Program-made: the position numbers and the translations under genes
Shown here: one piece after another, positions 1 to 9,034 of the stretch
Layout of the letters: each line of letters opens with the position of its first letter
Position numbering within the stretch: the first letter of the stretch is position 1
Source of the DNA: Companilactobacillus halodurans
GTDB taxonomy: Bacteria; Bacillota; Bacilli; Lactobacillales; Lactobacillaceae
Reading direction: 5' to 3'
DNA length: 64,000 bases
Assembly: GCF_009600985.1 (NCBI RefSeq)
Contig: NZ_VDFP01000013.1
Span: 1-64,000 of the forward strand
The notes under the pieces: generated by a model
Told to the model about the DNA's origin: nothing
The model's input: only the letters and a program-made list of their open reading frames with translations
The model's database searches: none

Positions 1-8
1 TCTTGCAT

Positions 9-84
9 CAAGACGAAAAACCTCTTTCATTGTTTGTGGAGAACTCCAATGATACCTGATTTTTTCGTCTTGGTGTTTTTATTT
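9..84 (+). terminator. Long hairpin, possible terminator or attenuator
   Basis: A 12-base arm at 9-20 (CAAGACGAAAAA) is perfectly complementary to 61-72. Nested inside is a second inverted pair, TCATTG and CAATGA. The 3' arm is followed by a T-rich run at about 76-84. This fits an intrinsic terminator with a long loop, or a structured leader. The gene it would serve lies outside the window. Confidence 0.4.
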
Positions 85-108
85 TGGAATTTTATTGAAA
101 GTGGCTAA

Positions 109-297
109 CTTGATTATAAAATTCGCCATAAAATTTATATTGGACAATTAGTTGAAAAAAATGGCAGCGATAAAACAATTGTCTTAATCAGACTCAAAGA
201 AGATAATCAGGATAATCAAGCAAAGGTTAAGAAGTACATTCAATACCAAGCAGATGATCTGGGTATTTCACCAACGATTCACTTCACTAATAATTAA
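109..297 (+). pseudogene. Orphan C-terminal ORF fragment, about 62 codons
   Basis: An open stretch runs from just after a TAA at 106-108 to the TAA at 295-297. It has no ATG, GTG or TTG at a sensible place and no Shine-Dalgarno sequence. It encodes a charged peptide with a segment KIYIGQLVEKNGSDKT and ends IHFTNN. The same frame is open upstream of the stop, so this may be the 3' remnant of a gene interrupted by a nonsense codon. I do not recognise a family. It could also be non-coding sequence that happens to be open. Confidence 0.3.
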
Positions 298-410
298 TAA
301 CTATTAATAAAATACTTTCTGTACATTAATAGGGATGTTGGAAGATTTATAGTAGCTGTTTCAATATTAATGGTTATATAATTAGGCGAAACGAAATGGG
401 GGATAGACAA

Positions 411-950
411 ATGACACGTAAAGTTATCTTATTCGTTACTCAAACATTAGACGGTTATATTGCAGACGCCGGCGGTAATATCGACTTCTTGTGGAATTCA
501 GATTTCACCAATGGCGATTCTGCTGACAAAGAATATGAAAAATTTGCCAAACGCGTTGATACAGTTGTGATGGGACGTCACACCTATAATCAAATCGTTA
601 ATGATATGTCCCCAAATAATTATCCCTATGCCGATTATGAAAACTATGTCATGACAACTCATCCCTTAGACGATGCCGATAATATCCATTTTATTAATGG
701 GAAAGTGGCTGAAGTTATTCAAAACCTCAAAGAAGAATCCTCAAAGCGTGATATCTGGATAATTGGTGGCAGTAATGTCATTGCTCCATTAGTCAACGCT
801 GATTTAATTGATATTTATCATATTGGAGTGGTACCCGTTGTTTTGGGTAAAGGTATTCCACTATTTTCTGATGCAGTAAAGTTTAAAGAATTGAGTTTAA
901 ATTCAGTCAAGAAAGTTAATGAAATTGTTTATTTGGAATATGTAAAATAA
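411..950 (+). CDS. RibD C-terminal-like dihydrofolate reductase family protein
   Basis: The 179-residue protein starts MTRKVILFVTQTLDGYIAD, the N-terminal signature of the RibD C-terminal/YwjB-like reductase family, which has a DHFR-like fold and binds NADPH. Family features seen are the early DGYIAD segment, VVMGRHTYNQI near residue 52, and IWIIGGSNV near residue 117 (the glycine-rich nucleotide-binding turn). The ATG at 411 is preferred over an in-frame ATG at 396 because a GGGGG Shine-Dalgarno lies 8 bases before it. It is a monocistronic gene with a terminator at 995-1040. Members of this family are often annotated as dihydrofolate reductase, but the substrate is usually unknown. Confidence 0.8.
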   Translation: MTRKVILFVTQTLDGYIADAGGNIDFLWNSDFTNGDSADKEYEKFAKRVDTVVMGRHTYNQIVNDMSPNNYPYADYENYVMTTHPLDDADNIHFINGKVAEVIQNLKEESSKRDIWIIGGSNVIAPLVNADLIDIYHIGVVPVVLGKGIPLFSDAVKFKELSLNSVKKVNEIVYLEYVK

Positions 951-994
951 GTTATCTTGTGAGAGATTTTAAAGATAAATTGAATTAAAAAATT

Positions 995-1040
995 AAGATA
1001 GTTTAATTTCCTGAAAATGGATATTAAACTATCTTTTTTT
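995..1040 (+). terminator. Intrinsic terminator after the RibD-like gene
   Basis: AAGATAGTTTAAT pairs with ATTAAACTATCTT across a short loop and is followed by a T run. Confidence 0.8.
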
Positions 1041-1147
1041 GTAAAAAATACTTCAACATTTTATTAGTATTATTGATAAATTGAATAAAAATATATTTAT
1101 AAAGGTGTTAAACTTAAAATGATTAATAATGGGGGAGGGGACAATTT

Positions 1148-4100
1148 ATGAATAAGAAAACAAAATATATAGGGAGTGCAGTTGCAGTGGCTCTTTTGGT
1201 CGCTGGTGCGCCTGTAATTGTCCCTATGATAAATAATCCTACACAAATACAGGCCACAGCAACGACCTATGATCCTAATAAGCTTTATGGTGAAATTAAT
1301 GACGGTGTCGTTATTAACTCTGATGATAATTTTACGCAAGCGTATTTTACTGCTTTTAAAAACCAATTTGTTAATCAGTATATTTCTAGCCAAACCATGT
1401 TGGATATTTTAGGAGGAAATAAAGACGAATACGAGAAATATAATCACTATTCTTATTTTGACCCTCAAAATCCTGCAGAATTTAAAGATTTTCAAGACGA
1501 TAGTTTTGTTAAACTTTTAAAAAGTGAGCAAAGTATAAATCCTTTTGAAAAGGAATTTGTTACTGAATATAATGATACGAATTATTATTTCCATGATGTC
1601 CTTGCTGATATTAAAATTACGGATGCTAATGGAGATCAAGTTCAATTAAGAGATGTAACTGATTATGATAATGCAATTACTAGCTTTACTAATGGTACGA
1701 TACCGTTTCCTCTACATCTTACTGTCCAGTTATCTACCGACCCTAAAGAGTCACGCTATAATCCATCAACGCTAACACGATTAGATTCAGACTTGACCGA
1801 TATTACTTTTACTATTAGCCAAAATAAATTTGATATTACGCAAAAAAATAGTTCAAACCATGTTGGAAATCCAGTTGATAGTAGTTCTCGCAATGTTGAC
1901 TCTCTTTCAATTACCGATGACGCTAATAAGGATGGTAATAAAGGCGTATTGCCAGCTTATGGTAAGAGCTTGTTTGATAGTAAGGATGATGCAATTAATT
2001 ATGTAAAACAGGAGGGAATTAGTCCCACTGCTTCAAATCAAGGTGATACTAAAGCGATTGATTCAGACGGCAAGATTGCTAAATCAGGAACCTATTATCA
2101 AACAGTGTCATATAATTTAAAAAAAATTGCTGAGGGCAGTGATACAGCTCTCTCAGCTATGATTTCTGGAGGAGAAGATACTAATACTAAGAGAAGTGTT
2201 CCCACATACGATACAAAAATAACAGATGGTGTAAATAGTAAGAAAGCTGTTGAAGGAACTGATTTCGTAGTCAATAATGGTTGGCTGACAGTAGTTCGTC
2301 AAGTAAGCGTTCCATATTATGTTAGTCCTGAAATGGAAAAGCAATCTGTAAATGTTGGCGATTCTTCTGATGGTGCAAGTAATGGAGCTTCTTTAATTGA
2401 AAGTTCTGGTAATGATTTAGGTATAATTCAAACTACCTATGGTCATAAATATTACACTGATTCATCTGGAAAAATAGAAGATACAGATGTTGAAAATGAT
2501 TCGAAATTTAATAAGTCTGGTATTTATTATCGAAAAGTAACTTTTACCTTGCCTAATGTATCTGACTTAGATTTTTCACAAGAACCAATCGATGAAACTG
2601 AAAATACCGTCACCTTTATGCAAGAAGTTGATGTAAAGGGTTCAGTTGACAAGAATATCGAAACCCCTACGCTGTCTCTTAATTCTTCATCAAATTCAAA
2701 TGAAGCTACTGGTGATAATGGAACAGAAAATGATAATACTTTGAAAGACGCTAATGGGTCTTCCTTGGTAGATAATAGCAAGGGTGATTATTTTGGCATA
2801 AGTTTTGGCACGAATTATTATGAATATGATTCTGAAAAGTATAATAATGATTCAGAATATGTTTCTGATTTGAATTCTAAAGTTTGGGATAATGATTCTG
2901 AACAAGCTACACAGAATGTACTAGATGAAAACGGTAACTTTATAAAAGCAGGTAATTACTTACGGACAATTGAATTTTATTTAACGGATGGTGCAATTGA
3001 TACTCATACATTTGGGAACGATAGTTCATCTTATAAATTGGATAGAAAAAATAATACTGTAACTTATATTCAAAAAGTTAATATCTCTCCCATTAAGATT
3101 AGAGTTAATATTGCTCCAGTAGTAGCTCAGAAGGGATACACCATGGTTGCTGATAGTACTGATTGGATCCTTTTAAATGGAGTAGCTCAATTAACTGACG
3201 AGAATAATAAGCCATATTATACAATCAGCAGTACTATTGGAGTAAATATTTATAATAATCTACAAGATGCCTTAACGGGTGAAAATCCACATTTATCAAG
3301 TGATACTTTTAAATCCGGTGTTCTTTATTATCGAACTATAACTTTTAAAGTGGATAAAAATGATGATGTTAATAATTATGTGTTTGAACCAAGTGTAAGT
3401 ACTATATCCAATTATATTAAAGATGAAGAAAATAATACGATTACTTTTGTTCAAGAGATTACAGTTGAAGATAGTGTTAAAGCAACAGTGCCTGATTTGA
3501 AAGTTTATCCTGGAACAAAGTTTTCAGATATAAGTAAAGATATCAGTGGCTTTAAATTAATTTCACAATCGAACCAAGAACCTTTAGATGGTTCAGCACG
3601 ACTTATTAATTCGAGTGATTTGGGTTCAAGCGGTAGTGATATATTGTATTTTCCAGCAGATGCAGAAGGTAATCCTGATATAAGTTTACCGGTAGGCTAT
3701 AATAATACAAAATTTGGTGAGATATATTATCGTATAATTGGATTTGAATTAGCACATAATCAACCAGATTATAATTTTGATAATGATGATAAATTTGTTA
3801 AACTCCTTAATGATAATACTCCAATGTATCTCCAAAAAATTAGTGTCGTAGCACCAGTAAATGAACAAATTACCACTGTTTATGGCAAGAAGGGCGATTC
3901 TGTTAGCTCAATTGATATGGGTGACAATGATTTAACGATTGATAGTAGTATTACTGACGGCAACAATTCAATTATTTATGGTGAACAGACCACAGTTGGT
4001 GACGAGTATTTTGCTAATGCTTCAGATGCTATCAATAATAATAGTGAAAAATCATTAGGTTCAACTATTAAAGGTACGCCGGGCACCTATTATAGAAGTA

Positions 4101-5203
4101 TTACTTTTTTTCTAAAGATTAATCCAGTACTCAAGAATGATCCATCAAGTTATTACGAATTTGATGGTGACGAAGGTACTGACTATTTGATTAACTATGG
4201 TGTGATGGTCACCCTTGCACAACCTATTGTTGTAGAATCAGAGTCTACTGGCGGATCTGGTTCTAATGTTAATGATGATTGGACTTATTTAGATATGTCT
4301 GGAGTAATTACAACTAAGAGCAATCAACCATATTACACTTTAAATAATGATGATAATGATTCAATTTCAAATCGGAAATTGGCTGAGAACACTTCTTGGA
4401 AAGTTGATATGTATCGGACTAACAAAGAAGGTGTCACACAATATCGTGTCGCAACAGGAGAATGGATTGACGCTGAAGATGTTATCCTTGGTGAACCAAA
4501 CACTGGTGACGATGATTGGACTTATACTCCAGTAGCTGGTGTTGTTACAACCAAGACAACCCAAGATAATTATGCATTGGACAATCATGAAAACGACCAA
4601 ATTGGTAATCGTGGTTTAGCTGAAGACACCGCCTGGGTAACCGATTGGTATCGGACAAATCACGAAGGCGTCGAACAATATCGTGTTGCCACCGGTGAAT
4701 GGGTCAATGCCAACGATGTTATCTTTAAAGATGCTTCTTCAGGTGATTGGACGTACACAAGAATCAACGGAGTTGTTACAACCAAGACAACTCAAGACAA
4801 TTATGCATTAAACAATCACGAAAATGACCAAATCACTAATCGCGGTCTAGCTAAGAACACGGCTTGGATAACCGATTGGTACCGGACAAATCACGAAGGC
4901 GTTGAACAATATCGTGTTGCCACCGGAGAATGGGTCAACGTTAACGATGTTTACTTCAAGCAGACTGGTTCAATCGATGCTTTATCGAATCTGACAAAGG
5001 TTGACGGAATCGTTAACTTGGATGCAAGCAGTTCGTATTACAGTCTCTACAATCAAAATGGTCAATTAATTTCAGATTATTCATTAGCCAAGAATACTTC
5101 ATGGAAGGCAGATTATCGTGCTCAAGACGACGCTGGTAATATTTATTATCACGTTGGCAATAATGAGTGGATCAAAGTTGTTCAGGGAGTTAGCTTTGAA
5201 TAA
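1148..5203 (+). CDS. Large secreted surface protein with six repeat modules and SLAP-like C-terminal repeats
   Basis: 1351 residues. The N-terminus has a basic start, a hydrophobic core (about residues 8-30) and a likely signal-peptidase site near TQIQA-TAT, so the protein is exported. Six modules of roughly 120-145 residues follow, each marked by a GxYYRxIxF-type strand (near residues 314, 455, 601, 722, 855, 976) and, 20-50 residues later, by a strand like VTFxQxVxV. The last 310 residues hold four 75-80-residue repeats ending in EW(V/I)-type segments, resembling the SLAP cell-wall-binding domain. I see no LPXTG motif, so attachment is probably non-covalent through the SLAP repeats. The start is supported by a strong GGGGGAGGGG ribosome site. 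The N-terminal part is richer in AAT/GAT codons than the repeat region, which may mean a mosaic origin. The role is likely adhesion or cell-surface structure (inference). Confidence 0.8.
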   Translation: MNKKTKYIGSAVAVALLVAGAPVIVPMINNPTQIQATATTYDPNKLYGEINDGVVINSDDNFTQAYFTAFKNQFVNQYISSQTMLDILGGNKDEYEKYNHYSYFDPQNPAEFKDFQDDSFVKLLKSEQSINPFEKEFVTEYNDTNYYFHDVLADIKITDANGDQVQLRDVTDYDNAITSFTNGTIPFPLHLTVQLSTDPKESRYNPSTLTRLDSDLTDITFTISQNKFDITQKNSSNHVGNPVDSSSRNVDSLSITDDANKDGNKGVLPAYGKSLFDSKDDAINYVKQEGISPTASNQGDTKAIDSDGKIAKSGTYYQTVSYNLKKIAEGSDTALSAMISGGEDTNTKRSVPTYDTKITDGVNSKKAVEGTDFVVNNGWLTVVRQVSVPYYVSPEMEKQSVNVGDSSDGASNGASLIESSGNDLGIIQTTYGHKYYTDSSGKIEDTDVENDSKFNKSGIYYRKVTFTLPNVSDLDFSQEPIDETENTVTFMQEVDVKGSVDKNIETPTLSLNSSSNSNEATGDNGTENDNTLKDANGSSLVDNSKGDYFGISFGTNYYEYDSEKYNNDSEYVSDLNSKVWDNDSEQATQNVLDENGNFIKAGNYLRTIEFYLTDGAIDTHTFGNDSSSYKLDRKNNTVTYIQKVNISPIKIRVNIAPVVAQKGYTMVADSTDWILLNGVAQLTDENNKPYYTISSTIGVNIYNNLQDALTGENPHLSSDTFKSGVLYYRTITFKVDKNDDVNNYVFEPSVSTISNYIKDEENNTITFVQEITVEDSVKATVPDLKVYPGTKFSDISKDISGFKLISQSNQEPLDGSARLINSSDLGSSGSDILYFPADAEGNPDISLPVGYNNTKFGEIYYRIIGFELAHNQPDYNFDNDDKFVKLLNDNTPMYLQKISVVAPVNEQITTVYGKKGDSVSSIDMGDNDLTIDSSITDGNNSIIYGEQTTVGDEYFANASDAINNNSEKSLGSTIKGTPGTYYRSITFFLKINPVLKNDPSSYYEFDGDEGTDYLINYGVMVTLAQPIVVESESTGGSGSNVNDDWTYLDMSGVITTKSNQPYYTLNNDDNDSISNRKLAENTSWKVDMYRTNKEGVTQYRVATGEWIDAEDVILGEPNTGDDDWTYTPVAGVVTTKTTQDNYALDNHENDQIGNRGLAEDTAWVTDWYRTNHEGVEQYRVATGEWVNANDVIFKDASSGDWTYTRINGVVTTKTTQDNYALNNHENDQITNRGLAKNTAWITDWYRTNHEGVEQYRVATGEWVNVNDVYFKQTGSIDALSNLTKVDGIVNLDASSSYYSLYNQNGQLISDYSLAKNTSWKADYRAQDDAGNIYYHVGNNEWIKVVQGVSFE
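4276..5200 (+). repeat. Four tandem SLAP-like coding repeats
   Basis: Units begin near 4276, 4516, 4746 and 4987. Units 2 and 3 are close copies at the DNA level, sharing GAACAATATCGTGTTGCCAC and CAAGA(T/C)AATTATGCATT. Unit 4 is diverged. Consensus features are WTY, GVVTTK, (N/D)YAL, a central RxLAxxTxW, and YRVATGEW. High identity of units 2 and 3 suggests recent duplication or gene conversion. Confidence 0.8.
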
Positions 5204-5221
5204 GACTAAAATTTAAATAAG

Positions 5222-5262
5222 AAAATCCACTGGTTCAAGTAATTGAATCGGTGGATTTTTTT
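5222..5262 (+). terminator. Intrinsic terminator after the surface protein
   Basis: AAAATCCACTGGTTCAA and TTGAATCGGTGGATTTTTTT form a long stem with one G-T pair and a T tail, right after the stop codon. Confidence 0.85.
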
Positions 5263-5367
5263 GGAATAAGTATGTGTGACACGTATGCTAGCATAACTAA
5301 CAAGTAATTTTTTAAACTGAGAGGTGAGATTATACTGGATTCATCAAGTCAGTTAGAAGGAAATAAT

Positions 5368-6015
5368 ATGAAGAGAGTTTTAGTTTTAGGCGCTAATGGT
5401 CAAGTCGCCAGAATCGTGGAGAGCAGGATTTTGCAAGAGCAGGCAGATGTGAAATTAACCTTGTTTTTGCGCAACAGCAGTCGTTTGGATTCACTGAAAA
5501 ATAATGAGAACGTCACGATTGTCGATGGGGATGTCACTAATTTTAATGACGTCAATTCCGCTATGAAAGGCCAAGATTTAGTTTATATTTCAATGGTCGA
5601 TCACACTTCTGACAATATTATTACTAATAATGTCGTTAAGGCGATACGGGCAAATAAGGTTTCACGGATTGTAGCAACCAATTTACTTGGTATCTACAAT
5701 GAAGTACCTGGTGAATTCGGTCGTTGGAATTATAGTATGGTCAAAAGTGGCTTGCCAGCGGCCATTAATGCGGATAAGATTCTGTCAGAATCAGGTTTAA
5801 CTTATACGACACTTCGCTTCCCCTGGCTAAATGATCGTGATGAGGTTAAGTATTCGATTACTCATAAAGATGAAGAATATGTTGGAGTATCTGGTTCACG
5901 TCAAAGTATGGCTGATGTTATCGTTAAAATTATCTCCGATTCAAAATATTTGGCGAACGATTCAGTCGGAATCGCTGATCCCAATACGCAAGGTAAAGAT
6001 AGACCGGTATATTAA
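5368..6015 (+). CDS. NAD(P)-binding Rossmann-fold (atypical SDR/NmrA-like) protein
   Basis: 215 residues beginning MKRVLVLGANGQVARIV, which carries the GxxGxxA dinucleotide-binding turn of atypical short-chain dehydrogenases (NmrA/SDR_a5 type). Further family features are VDGDVTN near residue 54, and TLRFPWLNDRDEVKY near residue 152 in place of the common RPxxL segment. There is no classical YxxxK catalytic pair at the usual place, as is common in this group. A GAAGGAA ribosome site lies before the ATG. It converges with the LysR gene across a bidirectional terminator. The substrate is unknown; stress-related quinone or redox sensing is possible. Confidence 0.75.
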   Translation: MKRVLVLGANGQVARIVESRILQEQADVKLTLFLRNSSRLDSLKNNENVTIVDGDVTNFNDVNSAMKGQDLVYISMVDHTSDNIITNNVVKAIRANKVSRIVATNLLGIYNEVPGEFGRWNYSMVKSGLPAAINADKILSESGLTYTTLRFPWLNDRDEVKYSITHKDEEYVGVSGSRQSMADVIVKIISDSKYLANDSVGIADPNTQGKDRPVY

Positions 6016-6017
6016 TT

Positions 6018-6062
6018 CAAAAAGGAAATCAGACGTTTTAAATCGTCATGATTTCCTTTTTT
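6018..6062. terminator. Bidirectional terminator between convergent genes
   Basis: AAAAAGGAAATCA and TGATTTCCTTTTTT pair, with an inner GACG/CGTC extension. A-rich and T-rich flanks serve both the SDR-like gene and the LysR gene. Confidence 0.8.
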
Positions 6063-6936
6063 ATTGTAATTTATTCCAAGTGTTATGAATTTCTTTGATC
6101 AAGGGATTCAGTTGTGATTTCTTTTCTTTAAGGTAGGTGACATATAAATCCATTGAAGCATCCTTATCACTGATAGGAACTTTGATCCGATCGTCATTTT
6201 CAATTAACGAACGGTCGACTTTAGATATATTGGTAGTGAAATAAGGGAAATTTGAATATTGGGTGATTTCTGAAAAGGCAGCCCTTTGAGCTTGATAAAG
6301 AAATTTAGCATCAGGAATCTCTTGTTGGATAATATCTTTCCAAACTCCGATGTCAGTTAAAACGATAAAGCTAAGTCCTTTTAATTGTTTGAAGGTAACT
6401 GAATTCAAACTAGCTAACGCCATGAATTTATCCAAATTAACTGATAATTTTTCAGTTCCAATATAAAGTGATTCTACAGCGGGTGTTTGGAACTCTTGGT
6501 TGGTGATAATTATGGAATAGTTATTTTCAATCAAGCTTTGTGTCACATTGTCAGTTGAAAAAAGGGTTTTGTCGACTTTAACATTTTTGGCTAAATCTTT
6601 CATCGTATCGAATAAAATTAAAGGTCCAGGGACGGCAGAGGCAACTTTAATAACTCGATGTCCCAAATCAAAATTCCTTATATTGTCGTAGAATTGTTGG
6701 TTGGCTTTTAATACCCCTTGAGCTTCAGTGGCAGCTAGTTCACCTGTTTTAGTTAAGGATATTCGATTGGGCTGACGATTGAATATTTGTACGCCTAATT
6801 CATCCTCCAGCTTTTGCATTCCACGTGTAACAGTCGGTTGAGTTACCATCAGGTGTTCAGCAGTCGCCGCCAGTGTGCCATACTTTTTAAATGCGACTAG
6901 TTCTTCAAGCAAATAGTTATCGATCAAAGAAATCAC
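6061..6936 (-). CDS. LysR-family transcriptional regulator
   Basis: 291 residues. The winged helix-turn-helix at about residues 12-60 has the typical LTKTG ending (helix segment TLAATAEHLMVTQPTVTRGM). The rest is a substrate-binding-like effector domain. It is divergent from the aldo/keto reductase at 7044, and the 107-bp intergenic region contains the TAGTAT-N11-ATACTA-N11-TAGTA element, whose first half-site lies only five bases upstream of this start codon. That position fits autorepression plus control of the reductase/alcohol dehydrogenase pair (inference). The effector is unknown. Confidence 0.85.
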   Translation of the reverse strand: MISLIDNYLLEELVAFKKYGTLAATAEHLMVTQPTVTRGMQKLEDELGVQIFNRQPNRISLTKTGELAATEAQGVLKANQQFYDNIRNFDLGHRVIKVASAVPGPLILFDTMKDLAKNVKVDKTLFSTDNVTQSLIENNYSIIITNQEFQTPAVESLYIGTEKLSVNLDKFMALASLNSVTFKQLKGLSFIVLTDIGVWKDIIQQEIPDAKFLYQAQRAAFSEITQYSNFPYFTTNISKVDRSLIENDDRIKVPISDKDASMDLYVTYLKEKKSQLNPLIKEIHNTWNKLQ

Positions 6937-6940
6937 CTCT

Positions 6941-6980
6941 TAGTATTCGATAAACGCATACTACCATTCCTATTTAGTAA
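6941..6980. promoter_or_regulatory. Three-half-site operator between LysR and aldo/keto reductase
   Basis: TAGTAT at 6941-6946, ATACTA at 6958-6963 and TAGTA at 6975-6979, each separated by exactly 11 bases. T-N11-A spacing with dyad symmetry is the classical LysR-box geometry. The same arrangement, with much of the spacer sequence conserved (CCAT, ATTTAGTAATTTT), recurs at 13534-13573. Confidence 0.65.
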
Positions 6981-7043
6981 TTTTCAAGCAAAGACAATCA
7001 GGATAGTATAAACATTGTTAAAGAGAAAAACGGAGGCAAAAAT

Positions 7044-7901
7044 ATGCAAACAGTTAAATTAAATAATGGCATCGAAATGCCACAATTAGGATTTGGTGTT
7101 TTCCAAGTTACCGATTTGAAACAATGTGAACAAGCAGTAGTTGATGCTATCGATTCAGGCTACAGATTGATCGATACTGCGGCAGCCTATCAAAATGAAG
7201 AGGCTGTTGGTCGTGCTATCAAAAAAAGCGGCATTGATAGAAAAGATATTTTTTTAACATCAAAACTTTGGGTCTCAGATGCTAATTATGAACGTGCTAA
7301 AAAAGCCATTGATACTTCTCTTGAAAAATTAGATACCGATTATCTTGATTTGTACTTGATGCACCAACCTTATGGGGATGTTGCTGGAGCTTGGCGTGCA
7401 ATGAGTGAAGCTTATAAAGCTGGTAAAATTCGCGCTATTGGAGTTTCTAACTTTTACGCTGACCAAGTTAAGAACCTTGAATTATCAAATGAAGTTAAAC
7501 CAGTTCTCAATCAAATTGAGGTCAGTCCTTGGTATCAACAAAATAATGAAGTTAAGTTCAATCAAGGCGAAGATATTCAAGTTGAAGCATGGGCACCATT
7601 CGCTGAAGGTAAACATGACATCTTTACTAATGAAACGATTGCTAAAATTGCCAAAAAATATGATAAGTCAAATGGTCAAGTTATCTTAAGATGGTTGTTA
7701 CAACGCGGCATCGTAGTTATTCCTAAGTCAGTTCACAAGAACCGTATGGAAGAAAACATCAATGTTTTTGATTTTGAATTGTCAGATGACGACATGAAAG
7801 TTATGTCCTCATTAGATAAACACGAAAGTCAATTTTTTGATCACCGTGATCCAACAACAATCGAACAAATCTTTGGTTCAAGCTTAGCAAATTTAAAATA
7901 A
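7044..7901 (+). CDS. Aldo/keto reductase
   Basis: 285 residues, typical length for the AKR5-like family (2,5-diketo-gluconate reductase type). It folds as a TIM barrel and reduces carbonyls with NADPH. The catalytic tetrad is visible: Asp44 (LIDTA), Tyr49 (AAYQNE), Lys74 (TSKLW) and His107 (LMHQPYG). IPKS near residue 226 and the following basic segment form the cofactor-binding region. An AAACGGAGG ribosome site precedes the start. The gene is followed after 21 bases by the zinc alcohol dehydrogenase, probably one operon controlled by the LysR element at 6941-6980. The substrate cannot be read from sequence. Confidence 0.88.
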   Translation: MQTVKLNNGIEMPQLGFGVFQVTDLKQCEQAVVDAIDSGYRLIDTAAAYQNEEAVGRAIKKSGIDRKDIFLTSKLWVSDANYERAKKAIDTSLEKLDTDYLDLYLMHQPYGDVAGAWRAMSEAYKAGKIRAIGVSNFYADQVKNLELSNEVKPVLNQIEVSPWYQQNNEVKFNQGEDIQVEAWAPFAEGKHDIFTNETIAKIAKKYDKSNGQVILRWLLQRGIVVIPKSVHKNRMEENINVFDFELSDDDMKVMSSLDKHESQFFDHRDPTTIEQIFGSSLANLK

Positions 7902-7922
7902 TCAATTAGGAGAGTTCAGACT

Positions 7923-8966
7923 TTGAAAGCAGCAACATTTGTAGAACCAGGAAAAGTAGAAGTCAGAGATTATGATATGCCTAAGATTCAACAACCAACT
8001 GATGCAATCATTAAGATTGTTCGTGCCTGTGTCTGTGGATCAGACTTGTGGTGGTACCGTGGAATTTCTAAACGTGAAAAAGGCTCAACTGTTGGTCACG
8101 AAGCTATCGGAATCGTTCAAGAAGTTGGAACAGATGTTAAAGACGTTAAAGTTGGCGACTTTGTAATTGCTCCATTTACTCATGGTTGCGGTCACTGTGC
8201 TGCTTGTCTAGCTGGTTTTGACGGAGATTGTATGAATAAAGAAGCTGGTGGCAACGGTGGTTATCAAGGTGAATACTTGAGATTCATCAATGCCAACTGG
8301 GCTCTAGTTAAGATTCCTGGTCAACCAGAAGATTATTCAGATGAGATGCTCAACAATTTCTTAGCTTTGGCTGATGTTATGGCTACTGGTTACCATGCTG
8401 CAGCTAGTGCTGAAGTTAAAGATGGCGATACAGTTGTTGTCATGGGTGATGGTGCTGTTGGACTATCTGGCGTTATTTCTGCTAAATTACGTGGTGCAAA
8501 ACGTATCATTGCGATGAGTCGTCATGAAGATAGACAAAAATTGGCTAAAGAATTTGGAGCAACTGACATTATCCCTGAACGTGGCGATGAGGCAGTTGAA
8601 AAAGTTATGAAGTTAACAGATGGCAATGGTGCTGATGCGGTTCTTGAATGTGTCTGGACTGAACAATCAGTCGATACGTCTGTTAAAGTCGGCCGTCCTG
8701 GTGCCATCGTTGGTCGTGTCGGCGTTCCTCAAAAACCAGAAATGAATACTAATAATTTGTTCTGGAAGAATATTGGACTTCGTGGTGGAATTGCTTCAGT
8801 TACAACCGATGATAAGAATATTTTGTTAGATGTTGTTTTGAGTGGCAAAATTAACCCTGGAAAAGTCTTCACTAAGAGATTTACGCTTGATCAAATTCAA
8901 GATGCTTATGAAGCTATGGATAAGCGGACAGCTATCAAATCATTGATTATTGTCAGTGATAAGTAA
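7923..8966 (+). CDS. Zinc-dependent alcohol dehydrogenase
   Basis: 347 residues starting at a TTG preceded by AGGAGA. Medium-chain dehydrogenase: catalytic zinc ligands Cys38 (VCGSD) and His59-Glu60 (GHE), structural-zinc cysteines 89, 92, 95 and 103, and a Rossmann turn GDGAVG near residue 173. It oxidises or reduces alcohols/aldehydes with NAD(P). It probably shares a transcript with the upstream aldo/keto reductase, which suggests joint handling of reactive carbonyls. It resembles the threonine/glutathione-independent formaldehyde dehydrogenase branch, but the exact substrate is open. Confidence 0.87.
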   Translation: MKAATFVEPGKVEVRDYDMPKIQQPTDAIIKIVRACVCGSDLWWYRGISKREKGSTVGHEAIGIVQEVGTDVKDVKVGDFVIAPFTHGCGHCAACLAGFDGDCMNKEAGGNGGYQGEYLRFINANWALVKIPGQPEDYSDEMLNNFLALADVMATGYHAAASAEVKDGDTVVVMGDGAVGLSGVISAKLRGAKRIIAMSRHEDRQKLAKEFGATDIIPERGDEAVEKVMKLTDGNGADAVLECVWTEQSVDTSVKVGRPGAIVGRVGVPQKPEMNTNNLFWKNIGLRGGIASVTTDDKNILLDVVLSGKINPGKVFTKRFTLDQIQDAYEAMDKRTAIKSLIIVSDK

Positions 8967-8985
8967 ATTTTAGAAAATAAGATAG

Positions 8986-9034
8986 AAAAAGAACACTTTA
9001 TGAATTCACGCGAAATTTATGGAGTGTTCTTTTT
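8986..9034. terminator. Bidirectional terminator
   Basis: AAAAAGAACACT and AGTGTTCTTTTT pair across a loop of about 25 bases between the convergent alcohol dehydrogenase and LysR genes. The minus-strand LysR stop codon lies inside the element. Confidence 0.7.

Noticed and set aside
1097..1393. Minus-strand ORF opposite the surface-protein start
   Set aside because: Shadow of the strongly supported plus-strand gene; its composition comes from antisense low-complexity coding DNA.
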